Shown here piece by piece: positions 1-11,003 of a stretch of DNA of 64,000 bases (position 1 is its first letter; every line of letters starts with the position of its first letter). This DNA is from Citrus sinensis. Taxonomy: Eukaryota > Streptophyta > Magnoliopsida > Sapindales > Rutaceae. The notes under the pieces are model-generated. The model saw nothing but the letters and a program-made list of their open reading frames with translations. It was not told the DNA's origin and ran no database searches. The DNA is taken from NCBI RefSeq assembly GCF_022201045.2, contig NC_068557.1:7006001-7070000 (forward strand), in the 5' to 3' direction. A program made the position numbers and the translations under genes.

Positions 1-921
1 TTCAACTGCAGGCATTATAGATTAATCCCCTGATTTACAGTTTTTTTTTAATAAGGAATTATATAATAATTTATAATTTGAACGACCTTGATGTTCGGTA
101 CTCAGTACCCCGTTTTATGTATTAAAAAAAAATAGATATCAATTTTATCAGCACATGGGTCAGCAGATGAATACATTGAACCCGTTAAAAATGTTCACCA
201 CCACCAAGCCCTCCCAATATCACCGAGATGAATGAAGAGCCGAAGCAATCATTCACCGAGACACACGCTATTTCTCGTGAATCATGACATCCATCACCAA
301 AATTTTAAAAAATTCTGATTTTTCTTTACACACCGCTCTGAATTTCAATAATACCCCTTATTATTCTTTTTCCCATTAATGATGAACCATGTTATAGATT
401 GTTGTTTTTCAGATTAATCTTCTATTAATTCTATTGAGTTGACCATGCTATTCAAATTTGATTCCGTGCCACGCAATTTTTCCTCTTATCTATTTTATAG
501 GAATGTTTTCCAATATTTATATAAGACAATTGGTAAATTTACTATCTTCAAATCACTCTTCTTATTTTTAAAAAATCTCAATTTACTCCTCATTTTTGTC
601 AAGGAAAAAAAATCATCAACTCACCCATTTTTTCTTTATCTTTTATACAAAAATAAGAGTAACTTCAGATTTCCAAAAGTTAGAAGATGATTTGAAGATG
701 ATCAATTTAGAAGGGAGATAATTCAAAATTTATCCTTTTTATAATTATGATTACTTGAATGGGTGCGATCTCGTAATTCTAACCAAGTGATTTTTAAATA
801 ATTTTATTTTTCTACCCACACAAATTCAAATTTTAAGAAAAATAAAAAATTAAATAAATCTAATTAAACTTTGTCCATCCTATTAAAATAAATAAATAAA
901 ATCGGTCAAGAAGCGTAGCAG

Positions 922-1933
922 TAGGGATGGCAATGGGGAGGGGAGGGGAGGGGACCGATCTCCCCGTACCCATCCCCGATATTTTGCGTATGTCCCCGTC
1001 CCCTCCCCGTCCCCGTCAGAATTACTTGAGAGAATCTCCATCCCCTCCCCGAATAATAACAGGGGATCCCCGAGGGTCCCCGATCCCCGAATAACTAATA
1101 CATTTTTTTTTCAATTTTGAGTTAATCATATTAAAATAAAAAATTCAAATAAAAATAAAGTTTAAAATATATCTTACATTAATATCTATTACAAAAGTCA
1201 CATACATTAAATTAGTAAGTAACGCAACATGCAAGGAATACAAACTTCTTTTACAAACTATCATGAACAAATTAATAGTTTAATACAAAATTGTTACAAA
1301 TAAAATCGAATTTAGATTCAAAATTAACTTTTTCAATGGTGGCGTGAGCACTTTATAAATGTGGACTATTCCCTTTACAACACAATAGTTAAATCGGAGC
1401 AAATCAAAAGTAAATATTAGATTAGATTAGATTAGATTAGATATTAAAATTGTGATTCGCTGTGGGCAATTATAACATCTAAAAATAAATAAAAAATAGA
1501 TTTAAGTTTAAAATATTTAAAGAATATTAAAATTAAAAAAATGTTTGGCTAATAAAATCTACTCGGTCTTTTTAATGTCCTAAATAAAAATTTAGGACTT
1601 TAATTAGTTAATTAGGCCTAAAAATTTAATAATATAAATATTTTGATATTTTTTATTTTTACCAATATTTATAATTTTATAATTTAAATTTTATTATTTA
1701 TTTACTAGTAATTTTAAAAAATTAAAATAAAATTAAAAATTAAAATGGGGAAATGGGTAGGGGATGGGGATTCCACCTCATCCCCGTCCCCTCCCCGAAA
1801 AAAAAATTGGGTAAAAAAATTTCCCCGTCCCCTCCCCGAATAAGAAATTGGGTATGAAATTATCTCCATACCCTCCCCGAATGGAGAAAATCCCCGAGGG
1901 TACCCATCCCCGTGGGGATTTTTGCCATCCCTA
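922..1933. mobile_element. Non-autonomous hAT element with 8-bp target duplication
   Basis: The element begins TAGGGATGGCAA and ends TTGCCATCCCTA, a perfect 12-base terminal inverted repeat. It is flanked by the 8-base direct repeat CGTAGCAG at 914-921 and 1,934-1,941. An 8-base target duplication and TAGGG-type ends are typical of the hAT superfamily. Just inside each end are C-rich runs built from GGGGA/TCCCC units; the middle is AT-rich and has no transposase. The copy C equivalent (24,971-24,978) has one copy of the target and no element, which confirms both boundaries. Confidence 0.93.
1418..1442. repeat. ATTAG microsatellite
   Basis: About five copies of a 5-base ATTAG/GATTA unit lie within the AT-rich interior of the hAT element. 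It is a simple tandem repeat with no other visible role. Confidence 0.8.
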
Positions 1934-2674
1934 CGTAGCAGCATCTTCGCTTAATAAGAAGAAAAAAGAAAAAAAACATTACATCAGCATATGTGTCAGC
2001 AAAAATGACCCACATAGGGCCCTATCCAATATGGAAAATTCTTTATTACTTATCCCCGACCGACATGGCGGAATGATTTTTTGAATAGGTTTCAAAAGCT
2101 TTATTTAGTTAGTTAATTGAGCTTGAGTCTTGTGAGATAGAGAGTTGAAAATTGATGCGGATTTTGTCCATTTATTTACTTTTAAAACTAAATAATAATT
2201 AATTTGACAATTTTATTACTTTTTTTTTTGGTTAAAAGTACTTAATCATGTTTGTCCCAAAAAAGTTAATCAAATAGTTTTAAACAGTTTTATTTATACG
2301 GCACCCCTATTTAAATCTTAAAAGTTAAAACATAAAATTGATTTTTTTATAGGTATTATTCAAGTCAAACTTCTCAGTAAATCAGTCTATTAATGTACAA
2401 TAAGTATTTATTTAAATTCAAATTATCGATTGTAATGCAATGATTAGGATAATGATTTCTTTTTTGTGCATTAAATAGTTGATTTAATGTAAGAATATTG
2501 CCATTGTTTTGATAAATCCTATTCATAACCTTGCTTGAAATTTAAACCATTGATAAAACTAACATTTCACTGTAAACGCATTAGGAAAAAGAAAAAGAAG
2601 TATTTGAATTGCAAACGGCTAGCTGAATGGAATACATCCGCTACCAAGTCAAGAATTAAATCCCTCTCTTTCCC

Positions 2675-3029
2675 AGCCACTTGGGCTTGTAGCCCAGTGG
2701 TAAACCATTGCCCTCAAAGTTAAGCATGATTATGAGGGCAATGGTTCGAATCCCCACAGACTTAACCTCCCTCAATTAAACATAATTGTATGGAGACTTC
2801 TTATAACGTATTTCTCCCTTACGAAATGCGAGTGAAGTAGAGACATCCTTCCTCTGTGAGGGGTATTTGGATGAGCATGTACTTCATAGAATAAAAATGT
2901 AATAATATAAGTCCCATGTATATATATCTGATTGTAAATATTAGTGTAATGACCTGCTGTCATAACAGTTGTATATATCTCTGTGTAATACAGTAACCAA
3001 CTGATGCTTAATCAGTTTCAAAAAAAAAA
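2675..3029 (+). mobile_element. tRNA-derived SINE with target duplication
   Basis: A 355-base insertion is flanked by the 17-base direct repeat AAATCCCTCTCTTTCCC at 2,658-2,674 and about 3,030-3,046. Its first 90 bases contain an A-box-like TAGCCCAGTGG and a B-box GGTTCGAATCC, the internal RNA polymerase III promoter of tRNA-related SINEs. It ends in a run of about 12 A. The matching site in copy C (about 25,709-25,725) has one copy of the target and no insert, so this copy arrived after A and C separated. It is not a functional tRNA gene. Confidence 0.92.
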
Positions 3030-3656
3030 AAATCCCTCTCTTTCCCCTTTTTTGGGAAAATGTTGGAAATTTGGAACACTCTCCATGGGAGTGAGATAGG
3101 AAACTTGGAAATTTTTTCACTTTATGTGTACACGGAGATCCTTTGGTTCATTTCTTCTATTTGAGAGATTATCTAAATTCAATGGCAATGTAGTGTGTTT
3201 TTCTCCGTTACAATTTTTTGACATCCTAGATGAAATCGAATATTAAAAATTTTCTAGAGACCTAATTATGTACGTAGGACATATAGTATATTTAGGAGGG
3301 ACCAAATTATCATTCACATACCTGCTAAAACATATAAAGAGTACATAATTCTTTCTTTTTATTTATTTCACAAAATTTCCATTTCTTTAGCACACTCGCA
3401 ATTATTACAACTTGGGTTCTTATCTTGTAACTAATATATTAGGTAAGTTACAACCCACCGGAGAATCTAAGTAAAATGAAGCTTATTACAACAATACATA
3501 AATAAGCATTTGATATTCACTTAAAAGATATAATGATAGGTAATGTTTAATTTAAATTTTAACTCTTATTTTTTTTTGGATTCAAATTTAGATGGCCTTC
3601 TAAATAAAATTGCTTTGAAACTACTCGGCCCGGCTCTAGGGCCGAGAAACAAATTA

Positions 3657-4913
3657 TTAAGGATAAATCTCAATAAGAGATCTTAAACCTAAAATAGAGG
3701 TAATTTTATAGTCACTAAAACCAGCATCGGCAAAAAGTTTGGCCCATTCTTTCTCATCTCGTTCTGTTCCGTTGGTCAAGACCATCATCAACATATCAAA
3801 AAATAGTTGTGTTTCAATAGACTCATCATCCCTTTTTTTATTCTCTCTTATCATGTCAATTATAATCACCTTCCCTTTCTTGTCATCGCTCGTAACTGCT
3901 TCCTTACATTTCTTAAGAATCTTCACGCATTCTTCATCATTCCAGTCATGCAATATCCACTAATTGTCATCACCAATAATATTAGAATTTAAAATATTTG
4001 AAGATTCGGAATGGAAAATTAAATGAGTATATGATGAACATAAGTAATTCGAGATCCTTCTAGTTTATATATTAATTTTATGCTCAAGAAACCACTTTAG
4101 TTAAACTATAAAAATTAATATGCGTACCTTGAGTAGAACAGCATCAGCTGGGGGAATGGCCTCAAACATGTCCCCTCCAACATATTTGAGATTGGCCAAA
4201 TCGCTTTCGAGGCCATTAACCACATGCGGCAGATCAAAATCAGTGCACTCCAAATTAGGAAACGCTTTAGCTATGGCCTTGGCCACAGTTCCAATGCCCC
4301 CACCCACATCCACTAACGAATTCAAACCTTCGAACACATCCTTACACTTATGTATCACCACTCTTGTTGCCAACCGCGCATCACTTGCCATGGCTTCATT
4401 GAAAAAATTGTTAATCTTTGGCTCGTCCCCAGCATAAACCCAAAAACTCTTCCCATGTAACGTATCAAACGGCGTAGGATCGTCGTTTTGAAACCAAGTG
4501 CTCAGTTTCAGCCACGGTGATAGCAAAATAGGATCTAGCATCGCTTGCAAGAAAGGTCTCACGCTTAAGGGGTTGTCTTTTAGGAGAAGTTTAGAAGCAT
4601 TCTTGAGAACATAACCTTGTTCTTCGTCATTGTTATTTCGGCTGCTATTTAGCGTTTGCTGTGCAAAGAAGCCTGAGTGGATCAGAATGCGCATCAAGCG
4701 ATACACACATCGGGTTTTTGATGGGTTTATTGTTAGGGCACTAACAAGCTCGTTGAGGGTCATGGGTTTGCCATGTTTGTTGATAATATCTGGTATTCCT
4801 AATTCAACAGCGCATTTAAGTGACATGGAGTTTATGAAATTGAAAATGTGATTCCAAACATGAGCTTGAGCTTCAAGTAGCTCAGTATCATGCTCTCCAT
4901 CGATCAAATTCAT
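3657..4913 (-). CDS. COMT-type O-methyltransferase, copy A (intact)
   Basis: This gene encodes an S-adenosylmethionine-dependent O-methyltransferase of the plant COMT-like class, probably cytosolic, which methylates a hydroxyl on a phenolic or similar small molecule; the substrate cannot be told from sequence. Exon 1 is 4,128-4,913 (262 codons) and exon 2 is 3,657-3,959 (100 codons plus stop), giving 362 residues, the usual family length. Residues 1-110 match the dimerisation domain (LLEAQAHVWNHIFNFINSMS near the start). The SAM-binding glycine motif LVDVGGG is at about 200-206, the acidic DLPHVV stretch follows near 228, and the catalytic His lies in WILHDWNDEE at about residue 266. The start was set at MNLIDGEH because an in-frame ATG 15 codons earlier precedes the usual N-terminus. 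Compared with copy C it has Ile in place of Thr in the glycine loop (VDVGGGIGT against VDVGGGTGT). A TATA box lies about 60 bases upstream of the ATG. Confidence 0.92.
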
Positions 4914-4971
4914 CTTTATTTGGCTGAGTAGGGTTAATTGATATTTGATGCAAATCAATGAGTTTGAGCTC

Positions 4972-4981
4972 TATATATAAT
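4972..4981 (-). promoter_or_regulatory. TATA box of O-methyltransferase copy A
   Basis: Read on the minus strand the sequence is ATTATATATA, about 60 bases before the chosen ATG. The same block and its surroundings are kept before copies B and C, which supports a core promoter. The transcription start is not known. Confidence 0.6.
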
Positions 4982-4999
4982 AGCGAAAGAGTCATATGT

Positions 5000-5290
5000 A
5001 ATATTAGACGCCATTTGGTGTTAAAAGTGTTGTTGTTTTTAATTTAAGCTCTATGAAAAAAAAATTATAATAGTTAAATAAAAGTTGATGGTGTAAGATA
5101 AATATCATTGCTAAATAATAATTTTAACAAAAATAATATAGATGTATAGGTTTTCCATCACACAAGTGTCGAGAAAATTAACGCAGCTTTCAAACTACAA
5201 TAACAAATGTTTACCAAATACTTTAAAGATGCAGTACCAAATTATAACCACGCGCCTTACTATAATACCAAACAAACACATAATATGTGT
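5000..5290. repeat. AT-rich MITE-like repeat in O-methyltransferase promoter A
   Basis: An AT-rich stretch begins near CCATTTGGTGTTAAAAG and ends near ATACCAAACAAAC. It shares a pattern with 6,140-6,420, 7,740-8,020 and 28,500-28,770: GTTATAATTTTT-like arms, a TTTTAACAAAA or TTTTGATAAAATTA core, and a TTTACCAAATAC-like stretch. Equivalents sit upstream of copies B and C. This looks like an old MITE family, but I could not fix the ends or a target duplication. Confidence 0.4.
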
Positions 5291-5547
5291 ACACAATAAT
5301 TTTCTGTCATGGCATCCAAAAAAAAAGTGTTGGAGTAAAAAACGTTTCTCTAAATGCATCTAATTGTTAACTAATTAATAATTTGCTAAGGGTTAAATTC
5401 AAAGAAAAAGATAGGGATCATAGAGGTTGTGACAAAAATTATTATGAAAAATTAATTTTTTATTACCACGTGATTCATGACGATGATGAGATAATTATTG
5501 CAAGTTACGGCTCAATTATACGCAATTAGATCTGCTAAATCTTCTTA

Positions 5548-5873
5548 ACCACTAGGCTCCTTGTGGTTAGAACCCAAACTTCACAATTGTGAAGTCATGG
5601 ATTTGAGCTTCCACAACCCATTGTGGAGGTTAATTTCTTTTCTCAATTTGAGTAAAGACAGTCTTTTCCCTTTCAAAATGTGAGTGGAGTGTGTGTCCCT
5701 CGAATATTAGAGAGAATTAAAATCTGGGTTGTGGTACATAAAATTTATAAATTAGTCTCAGAAATTATTAGATTTATAAATTAGTCTCAATAATTGTCTT
5801 ATTGTAAATAGCATATTAATCTCATTAAATATGAGTTGTAATATGAGCATGAGTCTCATGTAATTAAAAAAAA
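5548..5873 (+). mobile_element. tRNA-derived SINE shared with copy B
   Basis: An insertion of about 326 bases is flanked by near-identical 18-base repeats beginning ATCTGCTA (5,530-5,547 and 5,874-5,891, one mismatch) and ends in an A-run. The 5' part (CTTGTGGTTAGA..., then GGATTTGAGC) resembles degenerate A and B boxes of RNA polymerase III promoters. Copy C has the empty site at about 28,210-28,227. Copy B has the 5' part of the same insertion. It is related in style to the SINE at 2,675, and both share a CCTTTC/ACGAAATG-like middle. Confidence 0.85.
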
Positions 5874-6139
5874 ATCTGCTACATCTTCTTATCTAAATAA
5901 TAAAATTAATTTAGATGACTCACTTAGAAAATTAATTCTGTTAATATCTGGCATGCCTAATCATCAAAAAAATATGCAACATGCAATTTGGTGTAAGGCA
6001 TTATCTATTCCACCCAAGAAGTATAAGGACAAGAACTAATTGGAGAGAGAAATATAATCTTAACTATAAATGCTTTCGCAATTAGGCTACAAAGAGAATC
6101 ACCTGAAGTGAAGTAATATTGACTATTGAGTGTTTCGTT

Positions 6140-6420
6140 AATTAAAAATGCAAACTAATACCAAATCTGTAGTGCTGTAATTTAAGTTACAACTGCTGTA
6201 AAAAAAAATTATAACTATGAAATAAAAATTAATATTATATAAATATAATTTTTTAAATAATAATTTTGATAAAATTAAGGAATATATAATAGATTTTTTA
6301 TTATACATGTATAACTTTAAATCAATTTACCACCCAAGTACAACAGGTAATGTTTATCAAAAACACATTAGTAATGTAATTTTTAAGTTATAGCCGTCCA
6401 ATCTTAATTCTTAACCGGCC
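6140..6420. repeat. AT-rich MITE-like repeat
   Basis: A second member of the AT-rich family lies upstream of gene A, with counterparts at 22,440-22,690 (B) and 28,500-28,770 (C). It contains a TTATAACTATGAAATAAAAA-like stretch and a TTTATCAAAAACACATTA-like stretch. The ends are not resolved. Confidence 0.35.
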
Positions 6421-7739
6421 TTAAGCAAACCATCTCTATAATTGTAATCTTGCTGATTTTGAGGTGATATTAAATCATTTGTGTTTGCTTTGTCCCATGC
6501 TGTACATATAAACAACGATCACATGCACTTTCTAAATATATCGGCCAACATGTTTTTGTTAATTGCAAGAAAATTCTTGTTTCCTTATTTTACTTAAAGT
6601 CTGTATCATACAATTCTCTCCGGTAATAAAATTTTCGGTGAATTAGAACTTTCGATATAATTCTTATCCCTGAGCCTTGACATGTTATGATTTGTAGCAT
6701 TTTGTTCAATTTTTTTAATCAATTACGTCTTTTTTTGAAAATTCAAACGCAAGTAAGTAATTAAATAAAAATTATTAAAAAATCCAGCAACTTCTTGTTG
6801 TTGATCAAGCTGAAGTGGCTACTGATCATATGATTTATATCAAACAGTGATTTTCAATGATGAAGGTATTTATATTACTTCTCTTTTTTTTGGGAAAAGT
6901 ATATTTATTAATTAAGATACTATTAGAGCACTAGTCGCATGGGTAGGCGCAGAGTCAGCATATTAATTGATTAGAGGCTTATTCAACAATAATATAAAAA
7001 TTCAAAAAGTAATAAATATATAAATATGAAAGATTTTTCATACTTCAAAATATGTTTACAAAAGTTCTTTACAAGTTTTCATATATTGATAACGTTGCAT
7101 TACAACTTCATTATCAATATCATTAAATAAGTCTTTTTTTATATAAATAATCAAACTATCATTCATTTATTGCTCTCTCATTTGGCTTCGTAATCAATTC
7201 TTCAAAATGTTCATGGCTGAAAATGTTCTCTTTATACTAATATTAATATTTATGTTTAAAATTTTAATTAATATTGATGTTTTTGGGCTTGATTTTATTT
7301 TGCAAAGCCCATCTCTTTTGATTTGTTTTAAAAATTTGGAGAGTGAGAATTTAAATTTAAATATGTATTAGGGACTTGAATATAAATTATTAGGGGTTTA
7401 AGAAAACTTTATTAGGAATTTTAGATTAATTAAATTAACTATTAAAAAAAATATTTCAGTGGGGATTTAAGTCGGCATTGGTCCCAAGGGAAATCCGCCC
7501 TTGCACATGGGAAACATTAATAATTGTCCCTCAACTATGAGCTGTAAACTCGTATATGTCGGACAATAATTCACTATTGTTCGGTCAAATATGAAGTTTG
7601 TGGGGGTGGTGTGGGATGGACACCAGCAGCTGTGATGAAAAGCCACGTTCATCTTCCCTTTCTTGCCGATTGGTTAATTGTGCACAATAAACATGCTCTT
7701 CATGACATTGGATTTAAGCTTGGGTGAATTGTCGTACTA

Positions 7740-8020
7740 CTTTAAGGGTTCATTTGAGATTGAGGGAGGTTGGACAATTGGTTCTTAAAAGTTACAGTAT
7801 TAAATTATTTAATAAATATCAGTTATTGTAGTTTGGAATTTATATTCATATAATTTTTTACTTATATAATGAAAAATCTATTATATCTTTAATAATTTTT
7901 GTTAAAATTATTATTTATATTTTATATTTACTACATACTGTTAACTTTTGTTTCATGATTATAGATTTTTTTCATAACAATTGTATTATAAAAATTACAA
8001 CATCTCAATTCTAAATAAGA
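7740..8020. repeat. AT-rich MITE-like repeat, reverse orientation
   Basis: This stretch looks like a reverse-oriented member of the family at 6,140: it has an AAAAATCTATTATATC motif, TTTTGTTAAAATTATTATTT, and ends in an ATTACAACA/CTCAATTCTAAATAAG block. It has no coding content. Its boundaries and any target duplication are unresolved. Confidence 0.3.
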
Positions 8021-8617
8021 TATGAATTGATGATTAATATGAGGTGTCTATACTCTACACTCATTCATAACGAATGAAAGTGAAGGTATAGCTCCTAAAA
8101 GATTGCCTAGAGACAATGGGGGCGAATCGGACAACTCCCATTTGTAACGAAGATGCTTTGAATCACATGAGTAATCCAAATTCTTAGCTTTTTTTCTTTT
8201 TAAAAATAATTAAATGAATAAATTTTGCTTATTAAATAATTGAATTAAAAATTACAGTATTAATATCGTGATAAACATAAATATTATAAATTATACATAA
8301 AATTAATAACTTCATACAAGATTATTAATTATTTAAAAAATTAACACTGTTTTTATAGAATTCTAATGAAAAATATTTTATTCATTTACAAAAAAAAATA
8401 CTAGTTTTAAACGAAAGAAAATTACTGATTAATTAAACAAAAAAATTTTATGAAAATTGTTATCTATTGCTACATATTTGGGTTGGATGAAAATTGTTTG
8501 GTTGTTTCTCTAATATTTTAAGTTCTAATATCTTTAGTTAGTTTACATAGGAATTTGCTAATGATTTATCCATGTTTGTTCTCAGGCAATTTATGCGATA
8601 AGTTTACTTTAACCTGG

Positions 8618-8929
8618 ATGGAAGCCAAATTTTTACGGTTTTTGAAGATTGTAGGTGTTGGCTACAAAGCCAGGGCTGAAGCAGAGGGGCGTCTCTTATA
8701 TCTCAAATTGGGATACGTACATGATGTTGAACTCACGGTTCCCTCAGCTGTTCGCATTTTCTGCCTAAAAAACAATGTGGTTTGCTGCTGTGGACTTGAC
8801 AAACACAGGGTGCACCAGTTTGCTGCTTCAGTTCGCAGTCGCAAGCCTCCTGACCCTTTCAAAGGCAAGGGTATAATGTGCGCTGATGAAGTTATCAAGA
8901 AAAAAGTTGGAAAGAAAAAATCAAAATGA
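8618..8929 (+). CDS. RPL6: Mitochondrial-type ribosomal protein L6 (uL6)
   Basis: The 103-residue protein starts MEAKFLRFLKIVGVGYKARA and ends in a lysine-rich tail (KKKVGKKKSK). It matches the short nuclear-encoded plant mitochondrial L6 (uL6m), a protein of the large ribosomal subunit, about 102 residues long in Arabidopsis. The VGVGYKA and GKGIMCADEVIKKK segments fit the C-terminal half of the uL6 fold. An in-frame ATG lies upstream at 8,555, but a splice-acceptor-like CTCAG ends at 8,585 and homology starts at MEAKF, so the start at 8,618 is preferred and an intron probably lies in the 5' leader. Being single-exon and intact, it looks functional. A copia element begins only 220 bases past the stop, so the 3' UTR or polyadenylation may be affected. 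Confidence 0.88.
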   Translation: MEAKFLRFLKIVGVGYKARAEAEGRLLYLKLGYVHDVELTVPSAVRIFCLKNNVVCCCGLDKHRVHQFAASVRSRKPPDPFKGKGIMCADEVIKKKVGKKKSK

Positions 8930-9149
8930 TGGTGGAGATGGTCTCTACTTTTTAGCAATTCGGTTTTTTTTTTTTTTTGGTGCATCTATTCACTGCGCCA
9001 GCAAATCTTCATTTTGAAGTTGAAAATATTTGGTACCTTTCAAGGATTTTGTATTGAGAGCTTCCAATATCTGAACAACTTAGTTTAGAAATCGGCGGAT
9101 TGTGATGCTTTTGGAGGCTTTGTTATAAAAAAAAAATGTTTGTTGAAAT

Positions 9150-10684
9150 TGATGGGAAAAATAGGTTTTTAAATTTTTATAAAACCTTTTAAGATCGTTC
9201 TCATATAATATATAAGAATTTGTATTCTAGAAATCGTACTTTGAAAATCCGATTTGCCTTTTTCCGTTGAAGTGATTTAGGCTCCTAGATCACGATCCGC
9301 CACCACCACTCCTGTTAGATCACTATCCGTCACCACTACGCTTGTTAGATCACGAACTGTCACCAATGATCTTCCAGGTTATAACTCAGGTTCGATCTGC
9401 ACCTGACATGTGGGCGCCTTTATCACTACCAAAGCAACTAGCACGAGAAAATTTTTCTCTCAAAAATAGAGAGAAAATTTTTTTTCTCTGATCTGTATAA
9501 AGTGGCTCCTTTTTTCTTTAGAGAAAATAAGCATTTTATATCTTCCTTTAGTGAAAATCCTAGGCTCCAAATAATGGGCCAAAATAAAACTCACGTTACT
9601 TTTTTTTCTATAAGGGACCCACCATGTAAAATAACATAAGGCTCCTTACATATAAGCTAATTAAATAGAGCCTCCCACTAAATGATATATTTAGGCTTTT
9701 GACCCAAATAACTAGTTATCTTACTTATTAGTCCAATAGTGGTGCAGTCAATTAAATAAGCTAACCCGGGAATCATTTGGGAACATACAATAGTAGCTAT
9801 AATAATTAGGCATGTATATAAACTAGCCTAATTATTTAATTCCAAATCTACTCCACTAAAAGATTGGAATTGACATCCATAATTGTATGCTCGAATAATA
9901 ATTCGTCTCAAGCCACATTGATTTCTTTACTGCACAATCTTGTGTACCACATCATTAATTAAATCGATATCTCAACTGTCCAATCAATTTAATTACATCT
10001 TATTCCTTGATACTTACTGGTTTTCTCTAATGATCATTTTCAACATACTAAATATGTTGACACACTCTGGCCAGAGAATTATATGATCAAGTGCAAAAAA
10101 TCAAGAGATGTGTTGTACAAATTCTATATTGTTAATCCATAACTCCAATACTCATAATTGCTCCCACTAAGATACCGGGTAATCTTGACCATAAGTATGT
10201 ATCGTGCCCATTGGTAACTCAAATGGAATAATAATTACAATCATGAAATCATAACTAACTCAAGATTAAGATTACAGTAAAATCAATGCCTATGAGATTT
10301 AATAAGTAAGACAGTCATTTCAAGGTTAATTAAATCTCATATGTGATCTTGTGCAATGTAGTCGTACTACATCAATAAATTCATACATGATTAAGACAAA
10401 TCATTCAATGAATTTATTACAGTCTATACCTAAATAAAGTGCCCAACTTTATTTATCAAATGTGAACTAAATTTATTTAATCATAAGATAACTTGTATTT
10501 ATGTCTGCTGTGAATCCACATGGTGATCACATAAATACATATAATATGATTAAATGGACTTTAATAAAAGATTAATGCAATTAAGATATTTGAATAAAAT
10601 ACCTCATTTATTTTATTAATCAGAAAAATCATTTATTACAAATAAATAAACACATATGCTTTTAAAGAGCATATTTTCCCAACA
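9150..10684 (-). repeat. 3' LTR of the copia element
   Basis: This is the 1,535-base long terminal repeat, about 95% similar by eye to 17,601-19,218. Its outer end has mutated to TGATGGG where the other LTR reads TGTTGGG. The purine-rich stretch CTAGTGAGAGAT (minus strand, just inside at about 10,685-10,697) is the likely polypurine tract. A conserved SAHH-unrelated CCGCCACCACCACTCC-type block is present once or twice here but amplified in the other LTR. Confidence 0.93.
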
Positions 10685-11003
10685 ATCTCTCACTAGCTCT
10701 CAAAGCATATCTGGCATATTGCACATGCTCTAGGGCTCTAAGTGCAGGTTATAAAGGTTTCCCACTAATGGCCATTGTAATAAGATCTGCCATTTAGCAT
10801 CTAATGCCATTTGGAGTACTGTCATATAACTTTTCTACATTATTCCCTTATAAGATGATACTTCCTCTCAATATGTTTTTGTTTCTTGTGGTTCCTTAGT
10901 TCCTTAGATTGAGCTATCGCACCACTATTATCGTAAAATAGTTTAAGGGGTACAATTATAACAAGTACCACCTCAAGATCTTGTAGGAAATTGCGAAGCC
11001 ATA

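Larger units (their letters stand above)
1..8240. repeat. Segmental duplication copy A (O-methyltransferase unit)
   Basis: Positions 1-8,240 align in order with 23,036-29,550 (copy C), and about 3,170-6,480 aligns with 19,857-22,741 (copy B). The first bases of the window match the first bases of copy C, so this copy may extend left of the window. On the right, homology with C runs through the shared stretch at 8,030-8,240 (matching 29,350-29,550) and then stops. Compared with C it carries extra insertions at 922-1,933, 2,675-3,029 and 5,548-5,873. The stretch at about 6,950-7,620 is largely missing from C. Outside the gene and these insertions it is AT-rich intergenic DNA. The edges are judged by eye. 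Confidence 0.85.

Noticed and set aside
2683..2760. tRNA gene
   Set aside because: A- and B-box-like motifs are present, but the sequence lies at the head of a 355-base insertion with A-tail and target duplications, and no full cloverleaf can be drawn. It is a SINE head.
4914..4958. Start of O-methyltransferase A at the first in-frame ATG
   Set aside because: The 15 extra residues precede the family's usual N-terminus and lie in the leader close to the TATA box. The same holds for copies B and C.
8555..8617. Longer N-terminus for the L6 protein from an ATG at 8,555
   Set aside because: A splice-acceptor-like site ends at 8,585 and family homology starts at MEAKF; the upstream residues are not conserved.
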